A stretch of 56,098 nucleotides of DNA from Novosphingobium sp. Fuku2-ISO-50 (lineage in GTDB: Bacteria; Pseudomonadota; Alphaproteobacteria; Sphingomonadales; Sphingomonadaceae), in the NCBI RefSeq assembly GCF_001519055.1, contig NZ_KQ954292.1, positions 131,755 through 187,852 of the forward strand, read 5' to 3'. Position numbers and translations under genes: made by a program. Position 1 is the first letter of the stretch; each line of letters opens with the position of its first letter. Positions 26,791 to 35,279 of the stretch are shown piece after piece. The notes beneath the pieces were generated by a model. That model searched no databases. It saw nothing but the letters and a program-made list of their open reading frames with translations, and was not told where the DNA came from.

Positions 26791-27381
26791 TCAGGCAAAT
26801 GCCGCAAGGCGCCGCAAATGCTGATAAGCCTCGACCACTTCGCGCAAACGCGCCTCGTGGGTCCGGTCGCCGCCGTTGCGATCGGGGTGATAGCGGCGGA
26901 CCAATTCGGAATAGCGCGCGCGCAAGCTGCGGCGATCGGCCTCGAAATCAAGCCCCAACGCGTCATAGGCCTGCCGGTCGGCAACGCTCAGCCCGCGCCG
27001 CATCGCATCCTGCGCCTTGCGGACATCCTCGCGCCGCAGCTTTGCACGGGCGGCAATCGCATCGAGCGGATCGGGAAAATCGGCCCAGCGCGGCGTCTGG
27101 TCGATCCCCGCCGTCGGGCGAAAGGCGCGGGTTTCGCCGGCCCAGCCCGACAACGGCGATTGCGCGCGCGCGATCTCTTCGGGCGTCATCCCGCGAAAGA
27201 AATCATAGCCCTGATTGAACGCGCGAACATGGTCGAGGCAGAACCAGCGATAGGCGCCCGGCCCGTCAAACCCCGGCGCGCGTTCGCCGGGCGCGCGAAA
27301 TTCGCCCGGCTCGTTGCAGCCGGGCGCTTCGCACAGGCGGCCGGTCCCTTGCGTCCGGCCATGGAATCGATCCTGTTTCAT
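26791..27381 (-). CDS. J-domain (DnaJ-like) co-chaperone protein
   Basis: A 196-residue protein with a C-terminal J-domain (about residues 130-196): AYDALGLDFEADRRSLRARYSELVRRYHPDRNGGD, with the HPD tripeptide that stimulates Hsp70 ATPase. The N-terminal part carries a short zinc-like Cys cluster (CEAPGCNEPGEF and a later FCLDHVRAFNQGYDFF). This architecture with a C-terminal J-domain is common in alphaproteobacteria. ATG 27381 avoids a poor N-terminal extension. It is divergent from bolA with a 40-bp gap. Confidence 0.88.
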   Translation of the reverse strand: MKQDRFHGRTQGTGRLCEAPGCNEPGEFRAPGERAPGFDGPGAYRWFCLDHVRAFNQGYDFFRGMTPEEIARAQSPLSGWAGETRAFRPTAGIDQTPRWADFPDPLDAIAARAKLRREDVRKAQDAMRRGLSVADRQAYDALGLDFEADRRSLRARYSELVRRYHPDRNGGDRTHEARLREVVEAYQHLRRLAAFA

Positions 27382-27421
27382 TTCGCTTCCCCATGCCGCG
27401 TGATTGGCTAGGATGGAAGCC

Positions 27422-27694
27422 ATGACAGGATCGATTGCCCGCGAGATCACCGCGCTGCTCACCGCCGCTTTTGCCCCCGATCACCTCGACGTGATTGACG
27501 ACAGCGATCACCATCGCGGCCATGCAGGCCATGACGGCACGGGCGAATCGCATTTCACCGTTGCGATCGAAAGCGCCGCCTTTGCCGGGCAATCGCGTCT
27601 GCAGCGGCAACGCATGGTCATCGCCGCGCTCGGCGACATCCCCGGACAACGCGTTCACGCGCTCGCCATAAGGGCCCGCGCGCCCGGGGAATGA
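27422..27694 (+). CDS. BolA-family protein
   Basis: A 90-residue BolA-fold protein. Seen: LDVIDDSDHHRGHAGHDGTGESHFTVAI and RLQRQRMVIAALGDIPGQRVHALAI, the helix-turn-helix-like class II KH element of the family. BolA proteins work with monothiol glutaredoxins in iron-sulfur trafficking or act as regulators. The start at ATG 27422 gives the usual short N-terminus; ATG 27413 is alternative. Divergent from the J-domain gene. Confidence 0.92.
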   Translation: MTGSIAREITALLTAAFAPDHLDVIDDSDHHRGHAGHDGTGESHFTVAIESAAFAGQSRLQRQRMVIAALGDIPGQRVHALAIRARAPGE

Positions 27695-27727
27695 TCCCAT
27701 AACAGCGACGAACAAGGGGGAATGAGG

Positions 27728-28552
27728 ATGCCATTTGCACAAACGGTCGCCTGGATCACCGGCGCTTCGTCAGGGATCGGCGCGGCTTTGGCGCGCGCGC
27801 TGGGCAAAGCCGGGGCCCATCTGGTGCTGTCGGGGCGCAATCGCGCGGCGCTCGATGCGCTCGCTGCAGAATTGGGCGGGGAAACGCTGATCCTGCCGTT
27901 CGAAGTCACCGATCAGGCGGCGATGCTGGCCGCAGCCGATGAAGCGTGGGACTGGGCGGCGGCGCGCAGCGGCGGGATCGACATGCTGATCAACAACGCC
28001 GGGATTTCGCAGCGCTCGCTGGCTGTCGATACCGCCTATGCCGTCTATGAACGCATCGTCGCGGTCGATCTGCTCGCCCCGATCGCGCTGACGCAAGCCT
28101 TGTTGCCGCGCATGGTGGCGCGCGGATCGGGGCGCATCATGATGATTTCGAGCGTTGCGGGCAAAGTCGGCGTGCCGATGCGCACCGCCTATTGCGCGGC
28201 GAAATTCGGCCTTGTCGGCTATGCCGATGCCTTGCGCGCCGAAGTCTCGGGCGCGGGGCTTGCCGTCCATGTCGTCGCCCCCGGTTCGGTCCGCACCGAT
28301 GTCTCGCGCAATGCGCTGACAGCCGACGGCTCGCGACGCGGGGCCAGCGACCGCGCGATCGACAACGGGCTCGATCCCGATGCCGTGGCCCAGGAAATCC
28401 TGGCGCAAGTGGCCGCAGGTCAGCGTGAAATCGTGATCGCGACCGGCGCCGAACAGGCCATGGCCGAATTGCGCCGCACGCCCGACGCGCTGTTCGACCA
28501 GATCGCCACGCTCGCCGTCGGCTATGCCGAACGAATGGCGAAAGGCGACTGA
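27728..28552 (+). CDS. Short-chain dehydrogenase/reductase (SDR)
   Basis: A 274-residue NAD(P)-dependent oxidoreductase. Seen: the cofactor loop TGASSGIGAALARAL, LSGRNR after strand 2 (an Arg suggesting NADP preference), NNAGIS, the catalytic Ser in MMISSVAGK, and the YxxxK pair in AYCAAKFGLVGY. The substrate is unknown. A purine-rich GGGGG seven bases before ATG 27728 supports that start; ATG 27722 is two codons earlier. The LtrA gene follows after 4 bases. Confidence 0.9.
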   Translation: MPFAQTVAWITGASSGIGAALARALGKAGAHLVLSGRNRAALDALAAELGGETLILPFEVTDQAAMLAAADEAWDWAAARSGGIDMLINNAGISQRSLAVDTAYAVYERIVAVDLLAPIALTQALLPRMVARGSGRIMMISSVAGKVGVPMRTAYCAAKFGLVGYADALRAEVSGAGLAVHVVAPGSVRTDVSRNALTADGSRRGASDRAIDNGLDPDAVAQEILAQVAAGQREIVIATGAEQAMAELRRTPDALFDQIATLAVGYAERMAKGD

Positions 28553-28556
28553 TCCC

Positions 28557-29762
28557 GTGACACGCGGTCTGTTGCGCGCGCACGGTGGCAGCCATGCCAC
28601 GGTCAGCAATATCGAGCTGTTTTTCGATCTCGTCTATGTCTTTGCGATAACCCAGATTTCACAGTTCGTCCGCGCGCATTCCGGCTTTGCCGGGCTGGGC
28701 GAGGCAGGGCTGCTGTTCCTCGCCATGTGGTGGGCCTGGATCTATACCGCCTGGACAACCAACTGGGCCAATCCCGACACCGTCCCGGTCCGGCTGATGC
28801 TGATCGTGGCGATGCTGGCCAGCCTGATCATGGCCGCCGTGCTGCCCCGCGCGTTCGACGACGACAAGCACGCGCTGATTTTCGCGCTGACCTATTGCCT
28901 GCTGCAACTCGGACGCAGCCTGTTCATGGTTTGGGCGATGGCCGGCGACAGTCCATCGGGCAGCCGCAATATGCTGCGCATCGCGGCATGGTTCGCGTTT
29001 ACCGCCCCGCTATGGCTCACCGGCGCGCTCGTTACATCGCGCGAGGCCCAAGTCGCGCTGTGGAGCGTGGCGCTGGCTATCGAATACAGCGGGCCGTTTG
29101 CCTTTTTCCGCACGCCCGGCCTTGGCCGCTCGACCGGGGCGGACTGGGACATTTCGGGCAGTCACATGGCCGAGCGCGCCTCCCTGTTCGTGCTGATCGC
29201 GCTGGGCGAAGGGATCGTGGTGACGGGCGCGGCCTTTGCCGACACACCACCTGACGCCATGCACGCCTGCGCCTTCCTCGCCTGTTTCGCAGGATCGGTG
29301 CTGATGTGGTGGATCTATTTCGACATCGGCGCCGAGCGGGGCGCGCGCCATATCACGCAAAGCGCGCAAGTCGGGCGGATTGCGCGCAACGCCTATACGT
29401 ACCTGCACATGCCGATCATCGCCAGCCTGATCGCCTCGGCGGTGGCCGACACCCTGCTGATGGCAGCGCCCGGCGCAACTGCGACCCCAGCGCTGATCGC
29501 GGCATGCGGCGGCGGACTGGCCGTGTTTCTGGCCGGGCTTGGCTTGTTCAAACGGTTTTCCAGCCCGCTTGGCAATCTGCCGCTCAGCCATCTGGTCGGG
29601 CTGATCATGCTGATCTTGCTGATTGTCCTGGCCAGCCGCGCGCACTGGTCCGCGACCGGCTTTACCGCGCTGTGCGACGGCGCGCTGCTTGTCGTTGCGG
29701 TATGGGAATGGGGCTCGTTCCATGGCGGCTGGCGCGAGCGCCTGGCACGTCGGGGCCTATAA
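28557..29762 (+). CDS. Low temperature requirement A (LtrA) family membrane protein
   Basis: A 401-residue polytopic membrane protein. Seen: the family signature VSNIELFFDLVYVFAITQIS near the N-terminus, MWWAWIYTAWTTNW, MAERASLFVLIALGEGIVVTG, WWIYFDIG, and about ten hydrophobic segments. The transported substrate of the family is not known. The start is probably GTG 28557, just after the SDR stop, with AAAGG upstream; an ATG at 28524 would overlap the SDR by 29 bases. Confidence 0.88.
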   Translation: MTRGLLRAHGGSHATVSNIELFFDLVYVFAITQISQFVRAHSGFAGLGEAGLLFLAMWWAWIYTAWTTNWANPDTVPVRLMLIVAMLASLIMAAVLPRAFDDDKHALIFALTYCLLQLGRSLFMVWAMAGDSPSGSRNMLRIAAWFAFTAPLWLTGALVTSREAQVALWSVALAIEYSGPFAFFRTPGLGRSTGADWDISGSHMAERASLFVLIALGEGIVVTGAAFADTPPDAMHACAFLACFAGSVLMWWIYFDIGAERGARHITQSAQVGRIARNAYTYLHMPIIASLIASAVADTLLMAAPGATATPALIAACGGGLAVFLAGLGLFKRFSSPLGNLPLSHLVGLIMLILLIVLASRAHWSATGFTALCDGALLVVAVWEWGSFHGGWRERLARRGL

Positions 29763-29803
29763 CCAGGATTGACGGCGCCCGCCGCCTACGAAGTGCCCCC
29801 GAT

Positions 29804-30928
29804 CTATTGAACGCCGAACCATTCGACCCAGGCGCCATGCGCATGGGCCGTGCCCAATACGACCTCTTCGCCCCCGCCCGGCCAGGTGCGCACGCTCAGT
29901 TCATGGCGAAATGTCGTGCGATTGGTTTCGAGGCGTATCCAGGCAAGCCGACGCGCCGGGGTCGCATGGGCGCCCGCCGCCTCGATCCCCGCCGTGATCG
30001 CCGCGCGCGTGGCTTCGGGCAAGTATTGCCAAACGATCGAATGAAACACGACGCGCGTGGTATCGGCATCCTGCGGCGCGGCCAGCCGGGCGCCCGTCCA
30101 GTCGCCGGCATCGGCGCGATCGAGCCGGGGCGGCCTGCCCCGCGCCAGCGCCACGGCGGCATCGAGCCGTGCCATGCGCTCAGGCGTATCGGGCCAGACA
30201 TAAGCCTTGAGCCGCAAGGCCTGCGCCGGATCGGTCAGATCGACCGGCGCACGGTCGCAGCCGCGAATCGCCGTGATGATCACCGGCGCGGCGGGCGGCG
30301 GCGGCCCTTTCCATTCGGGCACGACCCGCATCGGCGAATCGACAGGGCCGACGCATGTCCCGCCAAGGTCGAAGAAAAACCGGTCGAGCATCGAATTGAT
30401 CCCCGCGCTGGCGCCCAGTTCATTCAATTCAAAGCGCGGCCCCTGTCGGACTGACAACCACAACAGCGCCGCCATGATGCTGGCCGATCGCCCCGCCTCG
30501 TTGGTCTGCGGCGGGCCGTCGAGCCAGCGCAGGAGATCGGCGTCATGATCGGCGACCACCGCTCCCACCACCGCGTCGATCGCGCCCTGATCGGTCAGCT
30601 CACCCGCATAAATCGGGGCCAGCCGGTCATCGCGCCCGGTCAGGTGCAGCGCGTGCAGCCCGCCGGTCAACCGCAGCGGCAGCGCATCTTCCATCGCGCT
30701 GTCGGGCCAGCTCGCCAGTCGCCGCCCGACCAGAGTCGGCCCCTCCAGCAGTGCCAGTTGCGCGCGAACCACCCGCCCGGTGATCGGCGCCTGGCTGCGC
30801 GTGGTGTAATCGGCCTGCCAGAGGATCGCCTCTATGACTTTCTGATTGGGGACTTTGGGGGGATTGACCGCGACAGGTTCCACTTGGGTTGCCCTTTCCG
30901 GCCCTTTGCCATAGGGCGCGTGGGCCAT
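29804..30928 (-). CDS. DUF2332 family protein
   Basis: A 374-residue protein of the DUF2332 type. Seen: [22 protein letters not shown] near residue 90, [24 protein letters not shown] near 185, [14 protein letters not shown] near 300, and a C-terminal [13 protein letters not shown]. The function is unknown. The start codon at 30928 overlaps the divergent hisG start (shared CATG). DUF2332 homology begins near [15 protein letters not shown], so GTG 30883 is an alternative start that would leave room for a hisG promoter. Confidence 0.85.
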   Translation of the reverse strand: MAHAPYGKGPERATQVEPVAVNPPKVPNQKVIEAILWQADYTTRSQAPITGRVVRAQLALLEGPTLVGRRLASWPDSAMEDALPLRLTGGLHALHLTGRDDRLAPIYAGELTDQGAIDAVVGAVVADHDADLLRWLDGPPQTNEAGRSASIMAALLWLSVRQGPRFELNELGASAGINSMLDRFFFDLGGTCVGPVDSPMRVVPEWKGPPPPAAPVIITAIRGCDRAPVDLTDPAQALRLKAYVWPDTPERMARLDAAVALARGRPPRLDRADAGDWTGARLAAPQDADTTRVVFHSIVWQYLPEATRAAITAGIEAAGAHATPARRLAWIRLETNRTTFRHELSVRTWPGGGEEVVLGTAHAHGAWVEWFGVQ

Positions 30929-31610
30929 GACCGCGTCCCCGACCTCACTTCAGCCTCTCGTCTTTGCCCTGCCAAAGGGCCGCATTCTCGACGAGGCTCT
31001 GCCCTTGCTCGAACAGGCAGGTGTAGTGCCCGAGCCCGAGTTCTTCGACAAGAGCTCGCGCGCCTTGAGCTTTGCGACCAATCGCCCCGATGTCCGCCTG
31101 ATCCGCGTGCGCGCGTTCGACGTGGCGACGTTTGTCGCGCATGGCGCGGCGCAGGCCGGGATCGTCGGGTCCGATGTCATCGACGAATTCGACTATGCCG
31201 ACCTTTATGCCCCGGTCGATCTCGACATCGGGCATTGCCGGCTGAGCGTGGCCGAGCCCGCAGGCCTCGTCGCAAGCGGCGCGAGCGCGCACGAAAGCCA
31301 TGCCCGCGTGGCGACCAAATACCCCAATCTGACGCGCCGCCATTTCGAACGGCTGGGCGTGCAGGCCGAAGTGGTCAAGCTGAACGGCGCGATGGAGCTG
31401 GCGCCGACACTGGGCCTTGCCAGCCGGATCGTCGATCTCGTCTCGTCAGGGCGCACGCTCAAGGAAAACGGGCTTGTCGAAACCAGCCGGATCATGCCGG
31501 TTTCCGCCCGCCTGATCGTCAACCGCGCCGCGCTCAAGACCGACAGCGCGCGCCTCGGCGCGCTGGTCGATGCCTTCCGCGAATTGGTCGCGCGGCGAAA
31601 GGCGGCCTGA
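30927..31610 (+). CDS. hisG: ATP phosphoribosyltransferase, short form (HisG)
   Basis: First step of histidine synthesis: ATP plus PRPP to phosphoribosyl-ATP. The 227 residues are the short form that needs HisZ (not in this window). Seen: [17 protein letters not shown] at residue 12, the PRPP-loop region [11 protein letters not shown], and [13 protein letters not shown] near 175. The TGA overlaps the hisD ATG (31610). The divergent DUF2332 start shares its CATG. Confidence 0.95.
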   Translation: MTASPTSLQPLVFALPKGRILDEALPLLEQAGVVPEPEFFDKSSRALSFATNRPDVRLIRVRAFDVATFVAHGAAQAGIVGSDVIDEFDYADLYAPVDLDIGHCRLSVAEPAGLVASGASAHESHARVATKYPNLTRRHFERLGVQAEVVKLNGAMELAPTLGLASRIVDLVSSGRTLKENGLVETSRIMPVSARLIVNRAALKTDSARLGALVDAFRELVARRKAA

Positions 31611-32902
31611 TGCTGCGTCTCGTCTCTTCCGATCCGGGCTTTGCCGCCGCCTTTGGCCAGATGGTCGACGATCGCCGCGAAAGCGATGCCGATGTCGCGC
31701 GCGATGTCGCCGCGATCATCGCCGATGTGCGCGCGCGCGGCGATGCCGCGCTGGCCGACTATACCAAACGCTTTGACCGCTTCGTGCCGCAAAGCGAGGC
31801 CGACTGGCGGATCGCGCCCGAAACCTGCCGCGAAGCCTTTGACGCGCTGACTCCCGATCTGCGCGCCGCGCTCGAATTGGCGGCGCAGCGCATCCGCGCC
31901 TATCACATCGCGCAATTGCCCGAAAACCGCGACTATACCGACGAACAGGGCATTCGCCTCGGCGCGGTATGGCGCGGGGTCGATGGCGCCGGGCTCTATG
32001 TTCCGGGCGGGCGCGCGGCCTATCCCTCGTCGCTGCTGATGAACGCGATTCCGGCGAAAGTGGCGGGCGTCGAACGGCTGGTCATCGCCACGCCGACGCC
32101 GGGCGGAGACATCAATCCGCTGGTGCTTGCCGCCGCGCATCTGGCCGGAGTCGATGAAATCTGGCGCATCGGCGGGGCGCAGGCCATCGCCGCGCTGGCC
32201 TATGGCACCGACCGCATCCGCCCGGTCGACGTGATCACCGGCCCGGGCAATGCCTGGGTCGCCGAAGCCAAACGCCAGCTTTACGGCGTGGTCGGGATCG
32301 ACATGGTCGCAGGGCCTTCGGAAATCCTGGTCATCGCCGATGCGCGCAACGATCCGCAATGGATCGCCGTCGACCTGCTCAGCCAGGCCGAACACGATCC
32401 CGCCGCGCAATCGATCCTGATCACCGACGATGCCGCCTTTGCCGATGCCGTGATCGCCGCCGTCGAGACCGAGATCGCGCTGCTGCCCAAGGCAAAGATC
32501 GCGCGCGAAAGCTGGGACCGCCATGGCACGGTGATCGTCGTCGGCTCGCTCGACGAAGCACCCGCGCTCGCCAACCGCATCGCCGCCGAACACATCGAGA
32601 TCGCCACCGACGCGCCCGAAAGCCTGTTTGCCCATATCCGCCACGCGGGCTCGGCCTTTCTGGGCCGGATGACGCCCGAAGCGATCGGCGATTATGTCGC
32701 CGGGCCCAACCACGTCCTGCCGACCGGACGCCGCGCGCGGTTTTCCTCCGGGCTGTCGGTGCTGGATTTCATGAAACGTACCTCGTTCATCGCGGTCAGC
32801 GAGGCGGGCCTCAATGCCGTCGGCCCCGCCGCGATCGAACTCGCCAATGCCGAAGGGCTGACCGCGCACGCGCGATCCATCGAAGTGAGATTGGGAATAT
32901 GA
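31610..32902 (+). CDS. hisD: Histidinol dehydrogenase (HisD)
   Basis: Last two steps of histidine synthesis: zinc enzyme oxidising L-histidinol to histidine with two NAD. 430 residues, full family length. Seen: GLYVPGGRAAYPSSLLMNAIPA, VDVITGPGNAWVAEAKRQLYG, IDMVAGPSEILVIAD, LSQAEHDPAAQSIL (metal Gln and His), GPNHVLPTGRRARFSSGLSVLDF. ATG 31610 lies in a TGATG overlap with hisG; its TGA overlaps the nusB ATG at 32899. Confidence 0.96.
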   Translation: MLRLVSSDPGFAAAFGQMVDDRRESDADVARDVAAIIADVRARGDAALADYTKRFDRFVPQSEADWRIAPETCREAFDALTPDLRAALELAAQRIRAYHIAQLPENRDYTDEQGIRLGAVWRGVDGAGLYVPGGRAAYPSSLLMNAIPAKVAGVERLVIATPTPGGDINPLVLAAAHLAGVDEIWRIGGAQAIAALAYGTDRIRPVDVITGPGNAWVAEAKRQLYGVVGIDMVAGPSEILVIADARNDPQWIAVDLLSQAEHDPAAQSILITDDAAFADAVIAAVETEIALLPKAKIARESWDRHGTVIVVGSLDEAPALANRIAAEHIEIATDAPESLFAHIRHAGSAFLGRMTPEAIGDYVAGPNHVLPTGRRARFSSGLSVLDFMKRTSFIAVSEAGLNAVGPAAIELANAEGLTAHARSIEVRLGI

Positions 32903-33345
32903 GCCGTATTGAAGCGAAAGCCCGTTCGGCCGCGCGCCTCGCCGCCGTCCAGGCGCTCTATCAACTCGACATGGAAACGCCCGAGCTGACCGTGCTGATC
33001 GACGAATTCCATCGTCATCGGCTGGGTCGCGAGATCGAGGATGTCGAATACCTCGATGCCGATGTCGCCTTTTTCGACGACATCGTGCGCGGTGTTGCCG
33101 CGCGCAAAGAGGAAATCGATGCAACGCTGACCGCCCGGCTTGCCGAAGGCTGGTCGATCGCCCGACTCGACAAGACCATGCTGCAGATCCTGCGCGCAGG
33201 CGTCTGGGAACTGCTGGCACGCGCCGACATCGGCGTCGGCACGGTGATCAACGAATACCTCGACGTCACCCATGCCTTTTTCGACGCGCGCGAGGCGAAA
33301 TTCGTCAACGGCCTGCTCGACGCCGTGGCCAAGGACGTCCGTTAA
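32899..33345 (+). CDS. nusB: Transcription antitermination protein NusB
   Basis: A 148-residue all-helical NusB, partner of NusE for rRNA antitermination and boxA binding. Seen: RSAARLAAVQALYQLDME near residue 10, LAEGWSIARLDKTMLQILRAGVWELL, VGTVINEYLDVTHAFFD and KFVNGLLDAVAKDVR. Starts in an ATGA overlap with hisD. The hisG-hisD-nusB order is what I expect for Sphingomonadales. Confidence 0.95.
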   Translation: MSRIEAKARSAARLAAVQALYQLDMETPELTVLIDEFHRHRLGREIEDVEYLDADVAFFDDIVRGVAARKEEIDATLTARLAEGWSIARLDKTMLQILRAGVWELLARADIGVGTVINEYLDVTHAFFDAREAKFVNGLLDAVAKDVR

Positions 33346-33364
33346 CCCCCAAAAGGGCGAAAAA

Positions 33365-34204
33365 TCACAACCGTTCCGCGTGCCAGCGGATGTGATCTTC
33401 CATGAACGTCGAGATGAAATTGTAGCTGTGGTCGTAGCCCGGCTGCAGCCGCAGCGTCAGTGCAATTCCCGCCTCGTCCGCCGCCGCGCGCAGCAAGTCC
33501 GGGCGCAGCTGCTCGGCCAGAAACCCGTCGGCCTCGCCCTGATCGACCAGGATGTCGCCCGCCGGACGTCGCCCGTCCTCGATCAGCGCAACCGCATCGT
33601 GCGCGCGCCAGGCCGCAGCGTCCGGCCCCAGATACCCCGCCAACGCCTTGTGCCCCCAGGGCACCTGCCCCGGCGCGACAATCGGCGCAAAGGCCGACAG
33701 CGAGCGGAACCGGTCGGGATAGGTCAGCCCGAGCGTGAGCGCGCCATGCCCACCCATCGAATGCCCGGTAATCCCCGCGCGCGCCGGATCGACCGGAAAG
33801 TTGGCCGCGATCAGCCTCGGCAATTCGTCGGCCACATAGTCCCACATGCGATAATGGCGCGCAAAGGGCGCGACCGTGGCATTGACATAGAACCCCGCGC
33901 CAAGCCCGAAATCATAGGCCCCCGCCGGATCGTCGGCGACCGCTTCACCGCGCGGCGAAGTATCGGGCGCGACGAACACGATGCCCAATTCGGCGCAGGC
34001 GCGGCGATATTCGCCCTTGTCTGTGACATTGGCGTGGGTGCAGGTCAGCCCGGACAGATAGAACAGCACGGGCAGCTTTGCCCCGCTCGCCGCCTGCGGG
34101 GGCAGATAGACCGAAAAGGTCATGGCCGTGCCCGTAGCGGTCGAAGCGTGGGTATAGACGCCCAATGTGCCGCCATGGGCCTTTGAAGTCGAAACGGTTT
34201 TCAA
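33365..34204 (-). CDS. fghA: S-formylglutathione hydrolase
   Basis: A 279-residue esterase-D-fold enzyme that hydrolyses S-formylglutathione to formate and glutathione, the second step of glutathione-dependent formaldehyde oxidation. Seen: YLSGLTCTHANVTDKGEY, FVAPDTSPRGEAV, the nucleophile elbow GHSMGGHGALTLGL, and PGYDHSYNFISTFMEDH with the catalytic His. The start chosen is TTG 34204, which has GGGGAG six bases upstream and gives the usual LKTVS beginning; ATG 34222 or 34225 is in frame. It could dispose of formaldehyde from demethylation, but its distance from the methyl-transfer operon makes that speculative. Confidence 0.93.
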   Translation of the reverse strand: MKTVSTSKAHGGTLGVYTHASTATGTAMTFSVYLPPQAASGAKLPVLFYLSGLTCTHANVTDKGEYRRACAELGIVFVAPDTSPRGEAVADDPAGAYDFGLGAGFYVNATVAPFARHYRMWDYVADELPRLIAANFPVDPARAGITGHSMGGHGALTLGLTYPDRFRSLSAFAPIVAPGQVPWGHKALAGYLGPDAAAWRAHDAVALIEDGRRPAGDILVDQGEADGFLAEQLRPDLLRAAADEAGIALTLRLQPGYDHSYNFISTFMEDHIRWHAERL

Positions 34205-34286
34205 GGTCTGCTCCCCGCGCATCATCGCGGGGCAGGATGCGTATGCCACGCACCCTGCCCCCCGTCACTCGTTGTCTGGTACCCGA

Positions 34287-34658
34287 TCAGCCCAGCACGT
34301 TCAGCGCGCAAAGCTTGTTGCCGGTCGGATCGCGCAGATAGGCGAGATAGTACGGGCTGCCTTCGCGCGGCCCCGGCGGGTCTTCGCAGGCCGTGCCGCC
34401 ATGGGTCTTGCCCGCTTCCCACCAGGCATCGGCCTGTTCGGGAGTCATCGCAAAGCCGATCGTGCCGCCGTTGGCCCCGCATGCCGGTTCGCCGTTGATC
34501 GGCTTGGTCACGATGAAAATCCCGCCGTTGTGCTGATAAACCAGCCGACCTTTGGGATCGATCACGCCCGCTTTTCCGCCAAACGCGGCAAAAGTGGCAT
34601 CGTAGAACGTCTTCGCGGCGTCGATGTCGTTCGCCCCGATCATCACATGACTGAACAT
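34287..34658 (-). CDS. VOC-family (glyoxalase-fold) protein
   Basis: A 123-residue vicinal-oxygen-chelate protein. Seen: FSHVMIGANDIDAAKTFYDATFAAFGG (first half-module), FAMTPEQADAWWEAGKTHGGTACEDPPGPRE, and AYLRDPTGNKLCALNVLG (second half-module, with acid near the end). The reaction is unknown. ATG 34658 follows GGAGAGGG and gives the family start; ATG 34688 is upstream in frame. Divergent from the marR gene. Confidence 0.88.
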   Translation of the reverse strand: MFSHVMIGANDIDAAKTFYDATFAAFGGKAGVIDPKGRLVYQHNGGIFIVTKPINGEPACGANGGTIGFAMTPEQADAWWEAGKTHGGTACEDPPGPREGSPYYLAYLRDPTGNKLCALNVLG

Positions 34659-34768
34659 GAAACCCTCTCCGTTATGGGTGGTGGCCATGGGTGTGCCCGC
34701 TCACGGGCGCCATGGTCAAGGCCATTGCGAACCTGTTCTTTGGTTCAGGTTGCCGATGCACAGCTTGA

Positions 34769-34792
34769 CGATAGTAAGCATCGCTATTATCG
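34769..34792. promoter_or_regulatory. Palindromic operator candidate in front of the marR-emrAB operon
   Basis: An imperfect 24-bp palindrome (outer CGATA/TATCG, inner TA/TA; 8 of 12 pairs match) overlaps a promoter-like TTGACG (34765-34770) and TATTAT (34785-34790). It ends 7 bases before the MarR start at 34800. A nearby AACCTG/CAGGTT repeat at about 34731-34752 is a second candidate. An autoregulatory MarR site is the simplest reading. Confidence 0.55.
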
Positions 34793-34799
34793 CCACGTC

Positions 34800-35279
34800 A
34801 TGTCGAGCAACGTGGCCTTTCTGGCGACAGATGTCGGTCGCCTGTTCCGCAAGCGGTTCAACGTCGCCGCGCGCCAGTTGGGCGTGACGGGCCCGCAATG
34901 GCGCATGCTTGCCGCGATCCGCCGCACCCCCGGAATCAACCAGTGCGCAATCGCCGCCTGGCTCGAAGTGGAGGCGATCACCGCCGGGCGCATGGTCGAT
35001 CGGCTGGAAAAGGCGGGCCTTGTCGTGCGTCGCGACGATCCCGACGACCGACGCACCTGGCGGCTGTTCCTGACCGCCGAGGCCGATCGCCAGATGGATC
35101 GCCTGTCCGGCTTTGCCGATCAGGTCTTTGCCGAAGCGCTGGTCGGATTCAGCGAAGCCGAACATGCCATGCTGCTGTCGCTGCTCGACCGCGTGCGCGC
35201 CAATTTGTCCGAAAACATGCCCGAAGAAGCGCCGCCTGCCAGGACGCCCGGGCCCAAAGAGAGCATGCCCAATGGCTGA
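34800..35279 (+). CDS. MarR-family transcriptional regulator
   Basis: A 159-residue winged-helix regulator. Seen: FKRFNVAARQLGVTGPQWRMLAAI-like helices near residue 15-40, the recognition helix IAAWLEVEAITAGRMVDRLEKAGLV, and the wing RRDDPDDRRTWRLFLT. It is the first gene of an efflux operon and overlaps the downstream membrane-fusion gene (ATG 35272). Likely represses the pump until a drug-like ligand is bound. Confidence 0.92.
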   Translation: MSSNVAFLATDVGRLFRKRFNVAARQLGVTGPQWRMLAAIRRTPGINQCAIAAWLEVEAITAGRMVDRLEKAGLVVRRDDPDDRRTWRLFLTAEADRQMDRLSGFADQVFAEALVGFSEAEHAMLLSLLDRVRANLSENMPEEAPPARTPGPKESMPNG

